Assembly (NCBI RefSeq): GCF_932526225.1
Contig: NC_064038.1
Coordinates: 3,844,001-3,908,000 of the forward strand
Direction of reading: 5' to 3'
Source: Nematostella vectensis
Taxonomy: Eukaryota > Cnidaria > Anthozoa > Actiniaria > Edwardsiidae
DNA: 64,000 nt
Notes under the pieces: model-generated
Databases searched by the model: none
What the model saw: the letters and a program-made list of their open reading frames with translations, nothing else
Told to the model about the DNA's origin: nothing
Shown: positions 10,815 to 22,072 of the stretch, one piece after another
Position numbering within the stretch: position 1 is the stretch's first letter
Layout of the letters: each line of letters opens with the position of its first letter
Made by a program: the position numbers and the translations under genes

Positions 10815-12570
10815 ATTCCTGTAATCTTGACCAGTGTTACCCGAACGGCGCCATCAACCCCGCAAACCCCTGCCAGGTAAAATATAGCACTCGGAGTGTT
10901 TCTCTGAGCGGGAATTGGGGCGAGTGTTCTACGTAACTACACCTCCCCAAACCGATTTGCATCACTTTTTGTCCTTTCAGAGCAAGGGGTGTCTGCCCAA
11001 CAATGCTGATATAACTGTCGGGAATACATCCTTAGAGCGTCCGTCTTTATTGTTGGGATAGCTTTTTGCGATATTATCTTTATCTTTATTGCCAGCAGTT
11101 TGCCCTAGTAATGTGCCTTACGTGCAAAGTTAAAGCAAAATTTGGCCTGCAAATCGTTTCCTGTAGTAATTTAAATCCCCTGTTTTGTTGTTTTGAGTTC
11201 TCGTACACCAGAGAAAGCATTTTGCGGGAAAGACCCTTTCAGAATAAAAAGGCAAATGTCTAAGACGTAAAATAATAACACGTAAATAGGCCATGATCTT
11301 TTTATTAAAAAAAGATACAAAGAAATGAAAAGACCTAGAGGAGCAGGCTTGAAGACCCATAGGTTTTTGCTAAATCAATTTTATAATAGCATTGCAATAA
11401 TGCCGCAAACAAAACGTCATGGTCCAATAATAAAGGTGTGTCGTGTAATGATGGAAACGCCTGTACCCACCCGGATGTGTGTACCTCGGGGGAGATGTAC
11501 TGGGACCCCTTATGCGTGAGAACATTGCGAGGTGTGTGACGGAAATGGGTGATGCACCCTGGAGGACGGTTACCGGTTAAACAACAATTACATGTGCGAG
11601 GTCTGTGACGGAAATGGGTGATGCACCCTAAAGGACGGTTACCGGTTAAACGACAATTACATGTGCGAGGTCTGTGACGGAAATGGGTGATGCACCCTGA
11701 AGGACGGTTACCGTTTAAACGACAATTACATGTGCGAGCAAAGTAAGCATGGTTCATACTCCTCGTGAAACATATTTCTATTATATACCTCAGTTTAAAG
11801 AGCCATGGCCAGCCACACATTTTAAGATGATCTAAAACACATAAAAGACTTAGGGTATATATATACAAACTCACGGTATATATATTTTACGGGCGTACTT
11901 TTGTACTCCAAAGTAACCATATACTTCTCATTTACCAAATCAATTTACCAATCAGCCGATGCAAATAGCTGCTTTCTTAAAATAGGACCTTTTAAGTGCA
12001 CTGGAACACAGACTTATCATTTTAGCGTCATTTTATGGTTGAGATTTTTAATCAAAACCAAACAGTCATCCAGGTGCTGAGCTTTAATCTGTCAGATAAA
12101 TTGAAGTTTTCTCACAGAGCGGATGAAGACAGATTGAAAATACACTTTCAGATTTCAATTCACACTTTACCTGGCTTACGTTTACTGCCATTTAAACATT
12201 GTTCTCATTTAGCTTGACAGGGCGAAGAGGACGCTAATAAAAGGACTAATTAAACTAGAAATTAAATATTGCCCTGATACCAACTTTCAAACCCCCAAAG
12301 TTTTCCTTTATTTCAAAATACACTTCCACAACTATATTCCCATTTTTAATTGTTTCACTTTAGTTGATTTCTGCGCCGGTTAATCCGTCAACTCGTTTCA
12401 CCCCGACCCTATCTCGGATGTCGCTGGAAACTGTAACAGCGGCACCAATTCCTACTCAAACATCAAGGAGTGTAGCCCTGGCTTATGATGGGCTATCAAA
12501 CGCTAACGTGTGTAACCACGCATATGCGGTAGAATGCCCTAGATCTGTAGGAGGCGCAGGAGGTATGTAT
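10815..12570 (+). pseudogene. Decayed Cys-rich extracellular gene fragments
   Basis: Three plus-strand pieces carry motifs of a Cys-rich extracellular repeat family. (1) 10815-10876, after a TATTTCAG acceptor, reads SCNLDQCYPNGAINPANPCQ, the C-Y-x-x-G-x-x-N-P-x-N-x-C-Q motif. (2) 11433-11740 reads CNDGNACTHPDVCTSG, then after a one-base shift in a G run RCTGTPYA, a TGA, EHCEVCDGNG, a second TGA and CTLKDGYRLN. (3) 12365-12570 contains NCNSGTNSYSNIKECSPG and, in another frame, a Cys-containing stretch, with no single open frame across it. Frame changes and repeated in-frame TGA codons argue for a pseudogene, probably once a secreted or type I membrane protein. Function of the live family is unknown to me. 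Confidence 0.5.
11520..11745. repeat. 69-bp tandem repeat within the Cys-rich relic
   Basis: About three units of 69 bp (TGCGAGGTCTGTGACGGAAA through GGTTAAACGACAATTACATG) carry the same Cys-rich codons, so a protein repeat of 23 residues has been tandemly duplicated. Every unit has TGA at the same place, so the stop preceded the amplification. On the minus strand the same DNA gives an open frame with TCNCRLTGNRP repeats, a shadow. Confidence 0.85.
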
Positions 12571-13371
12571 CTGCTGGGTGGTGATGGTGATAATGATGAT
12601 GTTCATGATTATGACTATGGTGATGATTTTCACCTGTATTAAAAAAATGTCTTATACATTTACTGTATTTTTGGCTGCTAGAAAAGGGGGGCTGGCTACG
12701 CCCCTGTCAATTATCAACCTATTCAGAACAATACAAATACCATACCAGAGCCTGCATTAGTCAAACATATATATCATTCTAATTGCTACTTTTTTTTATG
12801 AAAATAAAAATACTACTTAAAAATATTTTACATCCTTGCAAAAATGACTTAACAATTAGAATAACGTATGCTGATACAAAAACTTCTACTGCTTCCCAAG
12901 ATTCTAATGTGAAGCGTTTTCTTACCTCTCACCTACCTTTTATAAAGGATTTAAGTAACGCCTTAATAACATTAAAAAAAACTTACTTTTAAAGATTCTC
13001 CTCGCCCATTTTGAGCTTGGAATACCACTATCAAGTGACAATATTCATAACTCTACTAATATATCATTCATCCTTATATCGAAAATTGCCATTCTACTAT
13101 TCATTACTTAGACAACCATTTGTCATGGCCGTCTCCCAGAACACCTTGACCGAGTTATGGCTTGACAAACCTCCATAGTTCCAGAAAAAAGGCGTAAAAT
13201 TTTTATCAAAACCATTTTATGGCGTAATGGTTCCAATGCCGACTGTTTGATGTCTAATAATCATTGTGACTATACTAAATGTTCCACATTTGTAATTTTT
13301 TTTCCATGTTTCTTTTTTTTCTTGCTTGAGAGTCTGCATTGTAATTATGAATGGTAGATTGCCGTGCTTTT

Positions 13372-16300
13372 CTATAAGTGTGTTTCCTCTGATGCACCCT
13401 ACAGAAGAGAACACAAGGTCAGCGTCGATTGAAACTATTTTCGTGTTTATATGATGATGGTGATAATGATGATAAAAATGTTTAAGTTAATGAAAATTAA
13501 GTTAATGATGAAGTTGCTCATCATGAACATTAGCCCACAACGGCCGAAGGTCCACTTTCGGTTCTCAATAGACGAGCTATTTGTAGACAAAACTATAAAG
13601 CTTTAGCTAGATCACTCTGGTATGTAACCAAATCTGACAATATACATCCCATGGAGATACTGCAAAGGCATAAAATAAATCCTTTTTGTTTTGTCGGGGG
13701 TGTTTAGACCTCCCCTTTCCGGAAAAATTAAGTCCACTTTTTCGGATTTCGCACCCCTCCCACACAAGAAAAATCCTGGGTACGGGTCTGGATGGTGATG
13801 GAGATGGCGATGCTTGTTGTGATGGTGACGATGATAATGATGATAATCATGATGCTGCTGCTGATGGTGATGGTGATGGTGATTATTATTACTGATGAAA
13901 ATGTTGCTTATGATGCTGATGGAAATGATAATTTTCCTAAAACAAGGCTGTTGTTGGTGCTGATGTTGATGAGGATTACGGTTATTTATGGATAGCTGTT
14001 TTTATGAAGACAATAATAATGGTTATATTCCCTATAAATTAGATGATGCTGAAGATCATAATTACGATGGTGATGACATAAACATATTTGAAGATAATGA
14101 TTATGTTAATGACATAATGAAATTTGTCGTTTGGGTACATTAATACCTCTTCTTTGTCAAAACCAGCGTTGTTATTTCCACTCGTGTTTTCTGTCACTGC
14201 CGTTGACGTTTCTTTCTCCGACTCAACATCGAGGAATCCCGGGTTCTCCAAACCGGCTGAGCCATTAGATGCTGTGTGTTTTTCCTCTTTTGTCTTTAAT
14301 TCTAATAACCAATGATATTCAATAATATTATATAACTTCCACAGTTCTTCCAAACGTACTCATTACGTAACATATTTCCATTCGACAAATTAGAAAATAT
14401 TTAAAAAATAATCAATCTATCATGATGACGAGTAAAACAAATTTATCATTTGTTTTCACTTCTCGGATTTTGAGAATTTTGTAAACTCTTATTGCAACTG
14501 CTGTCCGACCCTGGATTATCTTGCTGTTTGACAAATCAGCCTTTAAAATAATTGAGATAGTAAGCAAGCTCTGATTGGTGAGAGCCCCACTCGACTGGAA
14601 GGTCCACTCTAATGAAGGCAACCAGTACCACTGCGAGCAGGACGAGCTACCTAAGAGGAAATGGTCCATAACACCCCCCCTCCCCCCCCCCCCTCCCCCT
14701 GAGCGTGCTCTTTCTTTCCTAATGCTATAAAGGTCATGCGACGACGTTTATTATCATGCTGCTCTATTCTCTCTCGGTTTTCATAGTAAGATCAAGAAAA
14801 GAAAATAAGATTTTATATCTTAATTGACACCTGCAAATTTCTAAAAAAAAATAAAAAATAAAATAATCAGAAAAAAACATGGTAAACGCAAACTCCAAAA
14901 TATGGTATCAATTTTAGAAACAGAAATTGGAGGATCAAGATAAAAAATCAAAAGTATGTCTATGAAAAAGTTACCTACCAGGCACTTCATCATCCGTCAT
15001 TGTTCCGAGTGAGTCACTGTCAGGGGTAGCCAAGGGAGCCTTTACCTCCACTACCACCTCCACCTGGGGATTCTCCTTCATTTCTAATGTGCCGTTAGCT
15101 GCTGGCCGTCTGTAGTTCTCGTCAGCTGGGACTCGCTCGAGCCGGAGTTTTCTTCGTCGTGACATCTGCAAATACAAAGTTATCTCACTTTTATAAGGCG
15201 GAAGTAAAGAGGAGGGGTTGGGTCATAAGGTTATCTACAAGAGGGACCCTCCTTAAAGTTAACATAGAAATTCCGCAATTTGGGATGAGAAGGATAACAC
15301 TAACGGTATAGAAACAATGCCAAAAAGTGCAAAAAATAAGAATAGACAATTTATGGATTAAGGTGAGATAAAAAAGTGCTTAGAAATTAGACAGGTTCTA
15401 CTGCCAACTTTGACATCTGCCCTGATATAGGACATATCGCCCTTCGTCTTAATAGTCTATGGGAGACTGGGGCGAGTACCAGAAAATGCCTTTGGTTATA
15501 TGTTCCTGGACCTTTTCAAAATGGCTGAAACTGAAAATGAAGGTAAGCAAAATTTCCTGAAATTTGACGAAATTGCATGTTTTTCCTATTAATCTATGGC
15601 TGTAGTTTTTTAGTAGTATAAAAAAGCCGAGTGCGCGGGAGCCCTGTGATAATCTAAAACGTTAGTGTCCAGGCTTTATTTAAGATGGCGGTAAGTTAAA
15701 AAGAATGATTTCTGCAAGTTCAAGTTGCCAGTTTAAGTTCAAAGTGGGAGTAAGTTAGAATAGAGATAGAAAAGCGGACTCCTAAATAACAGGCATATCC
15801 TATAAGCAGTGTCGTAGCATACCTCCAAATATATATTTTTTTTTTGGGGGGGGGGGGGGCACAATACAGAAACATTAAGAAAATATTTAGGGGCACGGCC
15901 ACGCCCCTACTATTCATTTCCTAATAATTTATGAAAATATTGGGGGGGGGGGGGGGCACGTGCCCCCAGTGCCCCACCCCCTGCTACACCCCTGATAAGG
16001 GATTGACTAACCTTGACTTCTTGAGAAACGACAGTTTAAAACAGTTTGATATCAACAACATATCGTGTATTTTTTTCTAAATGGTCTAATGAGTGCTAAT
16101 ACCTGCGATAACGAGTGATCCTGGGACCTATTCAAAATGGCAGCTTCGCCAAAACCAAAGCAATGTTAAGCGACCAAATCATTAAGAAATATAATAAAGC
16201 GAACATGGAATGTAATTTCAATATAGGGGTTTATATTGATATACTTTCTGAACTACTATGCTTCAGTAAATTAAGACACTCACACAAAATGCGGAGACGG

Positions 16301-19300
16301 CGATTGCAACGACAAGGATTAAGACAACTGCTCCGACGCTCAACCCTATTTTCTCAGACTTTGAAAACTCAAAACCGGCATGCCTAGGTGTTGGGCTTGG
16401 CTCTAATTTCTTTAAACTCGGCTTCTTCGTCATCTGCAAGAGAAATATAGATGGAATATAAATAAATCAATAAGTAATTTTGTATAGGTAATCAAAAAAA
16501 GTATACACTCTTCTCAATCTTAAAGTAATCACTCTTATTACACATGTAATCACGAGACAACAGATACAAAAAAACAACAACAATAAAGCGTGGTCGAGTT
16601 CCAGCCTTTATTTTGTTCTGGTATGGCCACTGTGAAGAAATGGGGGTTGTTTCGTGGAGTTGAAGCTAGAAGTTCCCCAATTTTCAGCAACTTACAAGCC
16701 CTCCATCCACTATCTTGATAATATTCTGATATTCTCAAGCTACGGCTATGTTTTGTCTTCCCCCTCTGGCTAATAACAATTAGATGTTGCTATAAGAGGC
16801 ACCAAAACGCTATTTTCTATGATAAAAAAAGTGATGACCACAAGCATTAAGATCTTACCTCTACCCCGGCGAATTCGTCCCCAAGCGTCTCTTGAAGATT
16901 CCCCTTTTTCTCCGCATCAACAAGAAACTTGAATGCCTTATTTGTCAACTCCTCATCAACTTCATCCGAATTTTCCTTCGTTACGTAAAAGCTAAGTCCA
17001 GCGTTCTCGGCGTTTCGTCTTCTGCGTCTCGCCTCAACGCACTTGACACCCACAAGTTTGATTCGGGATTCGTCGATACCAAGATTTTTAGCAACTGCAC
17101 TTTTAAAGACCTCAGTCAGGTTACAAAGCCTAGACATCGGAATATTGAACTCTAGTGTGACCACGACCTTGGGAGTATAGGGCGGACTTGTGGTGGCCAG
17201 ACCAGGGGTTATGCCAAGTTTGGTAATCTGTTAGGCAAGCGATTGACATGATTCAGATATTTCATAATCACGTTTTCGAATATCAGCAATGCTTTTTACG
17301 ATTGTGCAAATGCTTACCTTAACGTTTACAAGTTTCGAGTCAAGCTGCTCCAAATCACCTTCCAGATCCAACAAAATTCTATAGGCGTTTCTGGTGAGAC
17401 CTTCATCGACGATATTCGAGTATTCTTTCGATACATAAAATACCAACTTAGTAATTGTTGATCGTCTGAATCGTCTGACACCCCCGCACTTATCGTCGAC
17501 TACTTTGATGCGATTCTTATTGATGCTCCCTAGCTTCTTTGACAGCCCAGCCTTGAAATCATCAACGCCATCGCATGATAATTGTTCGCTGAACTCAACA
17601 GTAACGTATTCTGTTGGCTGGTAAGGGGTGGTGGTTGGTGTTATTGAAGACGAAGATGGTGTTGACAGAGATGATAATGATGATGATGATACCATTGATT
17701 GCAGTGATGATGATGACATCGACGGTTTTGATGGCAGTGATGATGTTGAAATCGTTTGGATTAAAGACAAAAGGAACGATGATGTCATCGGTGTTGTTGA
17801 CAGTGATACGGATGACGTCAATGGTGTTGGTATTAACAACGATGACGTGAATGGCATTGATAATGATGTTTTAAGTAGCGATGGTACCGACGATGATGAC
17901 ATAATTTTTGACGTTAGCAGAGATGACGATGACGTCATTTGTAATGATGGCATTGATGACGATGTTGCTGATAGTGTTGGCAGTGATGATGACGGTAATG
18001 ACCAAGATACCCCAGTAGTACTGGTGATTGAGGGTATTGAAGTAGGGCTTGGACTGGCTGCTACCGTGGTGTTAATAGCGATTTCCACACTGGGGCTTGA
18101 AGTAGCTGCTACCGTGGTGCTGAAAGCGATTTCCACACTAGGGCTTGGAGTGGATGCCACCGTGGTGTTTAAAGCGATTTCCACAGTAGGGCTTGGAGTG
18201 GATGCCACGGTGGTGCTGAAAGCGATTTCCATAGTAGGGCTTGAAGTAGCTGCCACCGTGGTGTTGATAGCGATTTCCACAGTAGGGCTTGGAGTGGATG
18301 CCACCGTGGTGTTTAAAGCGATTTCCACAGTAGGGCTTGGAGTGAATGCCACCGTGGTGATAAAAGCGATTTCCATAGTAGGGCTTGAAGTAGCTGCCAC
18401 CGTGGTGTTGAAAGCGATTTCCACACTAGGGCTTGGAATGGCTGCCACCGTGGTGTTAAAAGCGATTTCCACACTAGGGCTTGGAATGGCTGCCACCGTG
18501 GTGTTTAAAGCGATTTCCACAGTAGGGCTTGGAATGGCTGCCACCGTGGTGTTTAATGCGATTTCCACAGTAGAGCTTGGAGTGGCTGCCACCGTGGTGT
18601 CTAAAGCGAGTTCCACAGTAGAGCTTGGAGTGGCTGCCACCGTGGTGTCTAAAGCGATTTCCACAGTAGGGCTTGGAGTCGCTGCCACCGTGGTGTCTAA
18701 AGCGATTTCCACAGTAGGGCTTGGAGTGGCTGCCACCGTGGTGTTTAATGCGATTTCCACAGTAGAGCTTGGAGTGGCTGCCACCGTGGTGTCTAAAGCG
18801 AGTTCCACAGTAGAGCTTGGAGTGGCTGCCACCGTGGTGTCTAAAGCGATTTCCACAGTAGGGCTTGGAGTCGCTGCCACCGTGGTGTCTAAAGCGATTT
18901 CCACACTAGGGCTTGGAATGGCTGCCACCGTGGTGTTTAAAGCGATTTCCACAGTAGGGCTTGGAATGGCTGCCACCGTGGTGTTTAATGCGATTTCCAC
19001 AGTAGAGCTTGGAGTGGCTGCCACCGTGGTGTCTAAAGCGAGTTCCACAGTAGAGCTTGGAGTGGCTGCCACCGTGGTGTCTAAAGCGATTTCCACAGTA
19101 GGGCTTGGAGTCGCTGCCACCGTGGTGTCTAAAGCGATTTCCACAGTAGGGCTTGGAGTGGCTGCCACCGTGGTGTTTAAAGCGATTTCCACAGTAGGGC
19201 TTGGAATGGCTGCCACCGTGGTGTTTAAAGCGATTTCTACGGTAGGACTTGGAGTGGCTGCCACCGTGGTGTTTAAAGCGATTTCCACAGTAGGGCTTGG

Positions 19301-22072
19301 AGTGGATGCCACCGTGGTGTTTAAAGCGAGTTCCACAGTAGGGCTTGAAGTAGCTGCTACCGTGGTACTGAAAGCGATTCCCACAGTAGGGCTTGGAGTG
19401 GATGATACCGTGGTGTTAAAAGCGATTTCCACAGTAGGGCTTGCAGTGGCTGCTTCCGTATAATCGAGGGTGGGTGTCACTGTGAAGTTCGGGGTGGCTG
19501 CTACCGTATAATTGAGGGTGGGTGTCACTGTGAAGTTCGGAGTGGCTGCTACCGTATAATTGAGGGTGGGTGTCACTGTGAAGTTCGGAGTGGCTGCTAC
19601 CGTATAATTGAGGGTGGGTGTCACTGTGAAGTTCGGAGTGGCTGCTACCGTATAATTGAGGGTGGGTGTCACTGTGAAGTTCGAAGTGGCTGCTACCGTA
19701 TAATTGAGGGTGGGTGTCACTGTGAAGTTCGGAGTGGCTGCTACCGTATATTTGAGGGTGGGTGTCACTGTGAAGTTCGAAGTGGCTGCTACCGTATAAT
19801 TGAGGGTGGGTGTCACTGTGAAGTTCGGAGTGGCTGCTACCGTATAATTAAGGGTGGGTGTCACTGTGAAGTTCGGAGTGGCTGCCACCGTGGTGTCTAA
19901 AGCGATTTCCACAGTAGGGCTTGGAGTCGCTGCCACCGTGGTGTTTAAAGCGAGTTCCACAGTAGGGCTTGGAGTGGCTGCCACCGTGGTGTTTAAAGCG
20001 AGTTCCACAGTAGGGCTTGAAGTAGCTGTTACAGTGGTACTGAAAGCGATTCCCACACTACGGCTTGGAGTGGATGATACCGTGGTGCTAAAAGCGATTT
20101 CCACAGTAGGGCTTGCAGTGGCTGCTTCCGTATAATCGAGGGTGGGTGTCACTGTGAAGTTCCGAGTGGCTTCTACCGTATAATTGAGGGTGGGTGTCAC
20201 TGTGAAGTTCGGAGTAGCTGCTACCGTATAACTGAGGGTGGGTGTCACTGTGAAGTTCGGGGTGGCTGCTACCGTATAATTGAGGGTGGGTGTCACTGTG
20301 AAGTTCGGAGTGGCTGCTACCGTATAATTGAGGGTGGGTGTCACTGTGAAGTTCGGAGTGGCTGCTACCGTATAATTGAGGGTGGGTGTCACTGTGAAGT
20401 TCGGAGTGGCTGCTACCGTATAATTAAGGGTGGGTGTCACTGTGAAGTTCGGAGTGGCTGCTACCGTATATTTGAGGGTGGGTGTCACTGTGAAGTTCGG
20501 AGTGGCTGCTACCGTATAATTGAGGGTGGGTTTCACTGTGAAGTTCGGAGTGGCTGCTACCGTATAATTGAGGGTGGGTGTCACTGTGAAGTTCGGAGTG
20601 GCTGCTACCGTATAATTGAGGGTGGGTGTCACTGGGAAGTTCGGAGTGGCTGCTACCGTATAATTGAGGGTGGGTGTCACTGTGAAGTTCGGAGTGGCTG
20701 CTACCGTATAATTGAGGGTGGGTGTCACTGTGAAGTTCGGAGTGGCTGCTACCGTATAATTGAGGGTGGGTGTCACTGTGAAGTTCGGAGTGGCTGCTAC
20801 CGCTGTATCAGAGACGTCGCTTGATAGGGTTGCACTAATAAAGGGGGGAACAGTTGCGTTTGCTGTTTGTGTGGAATTTGTCGCAACATTTGCACTTGTC
20901 ACGAATGAGGTGTTTGCTGCTGAAAGGCGTTCTGTGTTCACTAAGAAGAGACCAAGGATTGAGAAATCAGATAATTACTTGGGTAAGTCATCTCTATTAA
21001 TAAAGGGTAAGTGTTTGATTTTTGGCCCTGTCACGTGTTTTTTTAGTTGCACGAGTCGAAATGAGAGGTGACTGAGTATGTTTAACAGCAAAACATCCTG
21101 GAGACCAACGATGAGCACTGCATAACGCTATATTTGTTGTGAGGTGCGAAGGCGGTAATACGAAACACTAATACTCTAAGCTAAGTTTAAACGTCGTATT
21201 ATTCATGAGGCGTATTCAATGCAAATACAAGCAAATGAAGATAAAACAATCGACTCGATTCATTTACTTGATTGGCATTGAATACGGCTCGGGGGGGGGG
21301 GGGGGGGGGGGTAAAAAGGTTCGCGGATCGGCGGATTCAGCCCCGAAATGCTCACGGATTACGGATTTTGATGATTATTTCAGCGGATTGGCGGATTTTG
21401 GAAATACGGCGGATCACGGATCTGTTGACAATTTGGGCAAGGATTTCGGATTTTGACTGCTTTGACGGTCGAATTTCGGATTTTAAATGAATTTCAATCG
21501 ATGGTATTGATTATCTGTCAAACCATGCGGATCTAAAAATATTTGCGGATCCACGGATTTGCCCCGAAAATGTTGCGGATCGGCGGATTTACATGCATTC
21601 ACATACCCCCCCCCCCCCCCCTTCCCCCCCCCGCCCGCTCATGGATAATCTAACGTTTGAACTTAGCCTTAGCTAGACAAAAATAGGAGCGCGTAGCCTT
21701 TCGATTCTTCAGGGAAAAAGCTTTTTCTTATTGTTAAGGGAGTTGTTGCCCCAACTCACTTAATATTATATTTTGCTATCTTTTATAATCTGATCACGAA
21801 AGCGGAGCTTTGGTAGGTCGAAGTTTGCTTGCACTCGCCCTTTGCATATTTTAAACTTTATTTCCCGTTTGATGATAAAGGTTGATCATCTCAGTAAGAA
21901 AGGCTTGAAATGCATAAAAAGTCAAAAAAATAAGTTGCAAGACTTCTGGTATAAACCCGACCTGCATTTGTGTACACATACCACAGGACCCCCAACGGCT
22001 CATCGATTGTTTGTACTTACCAAGAATAAGAACCACAATGACAAGACAGCCCTGTTGCGTCAGACTCGCCAT
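13372..22072 (-). CDS. Gene A: mucin-like single-pass receptor with two modules and a PDZ-type tail
   Basis: Seven exons: 22021-22072, 17318-20940, 16859-17227, 16284-16433, 14979-15165, 14147-14301 and 13372-13398 (stop TAG). Phases 1/1, 0/0, 0/0, 0/0, 1/1 and 0/0 agree at every junction and the sum is 1520 residues. The first exon is a signal peptide (MASLTQQGCLVIVVLIL). Residues about 65-990 are two kinds of 16-residue repeat: AATPNFTVTPTLNYTV (two N-x-T sequons each) and AATPSPTVEIALNTTV. A Ser-rich stretch follows. Two membrane-proximal modules sit at about 1128-1225 and 1244-1348, each with VTVEF/VTLEF, paired Cys, FYV and a later helix; RRFRR/RRRRR stretches inside could be protease sites. 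TM is about 1377-1398, then MSRRRKLRLER and an acidic tail ending EETHL, a class I PDZ ligand (T-H-L). It is likely a cell-surface, heavily N- and O-glycosylated protein. The fold name (SEA-like) and role in adhesion or sensing are inferred. Confidence 0.85.
13683..13785 (-). repeat. Dispersed repeat, partner of 31432-31515
   Basis: Read on the minus strand it runs CCCGTACCCAGGATTTTTCT, then GTGCGAAATCCGAAAAAGTG, then CTTAATTTTTCCGG. The segment at 31432-31515 on the plus strand has the same blocks with a G run in between. Both are bordered by G/C tracts. This is probably a short non-autonomous element. Confidence 0.7.
15815..15995 (-). repeat. Dispersed G/C-tract repeat (intron of the mucin-like gene)
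   Basis: This is a single reverse copy of the element at 5960-6425. It has a G run, CACAATACAGAAACATTAAG, AAAATATTTAGGGGCACGGC, then a G run, CACGTGCCCCCAGTGCCCC and ACCCCCTGCTACACCCC. It lies between the TM exon and the first cytoplasmic exon of the mucin-like gene. Confidence 0.8.
18030..20805 (-). repeat. 48-bp coding minisatellite, about 58 units in two unit types
   Basis: The array inside the large exon of the mucin-like gene has a 48-bp period with no frame-breaking change over about 2.8 kb. The unit types are in blocks: NFTVTPTLNYTV units at about 20145-20805, SPTVEIAL-type units at about 19870-20140, NFTV units again at about 19460-19870, then SPTVEIAL-type units to about 18030. This block alternation suggests duplication of a large segment. 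Because 48 is a multiple of 3, the opposite strand is also open for long stretches. Confidence 0.95.
21285..21640. repeat. GCGGAT-rich element bounded by G run and C run
   Basis: A G run (about 21290-21311) and a C run (about 21606-21640) bracket roughly 295 bp filled with degenerate GCGGAT/CACGGATT words (GCGGATCGGCGGATT near both ends, forward in each case). It looks like a defined insertion with complementary homopolymer ends. It lies in the first intron of the mucin-like gene. Confidence 0.6.

Noticed and set aside
11520-11745. Selenoprotein reading of the in-frame TGA codons
   Set aside because: Neighbouring frame change and additional disruptions fit a pseudogene better, and no SECIS-like hairpin was recognised by eye.
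17628-19463. 611-codon plus-strand open frame (SKAISTVGLGVAATVV repeats)
   Set aside because: Antisense shadow of the 48-bp coding array of the mucin-like gene. It has no splice or start context and its first third is Asp-rich reverse of the Ser-rich region.
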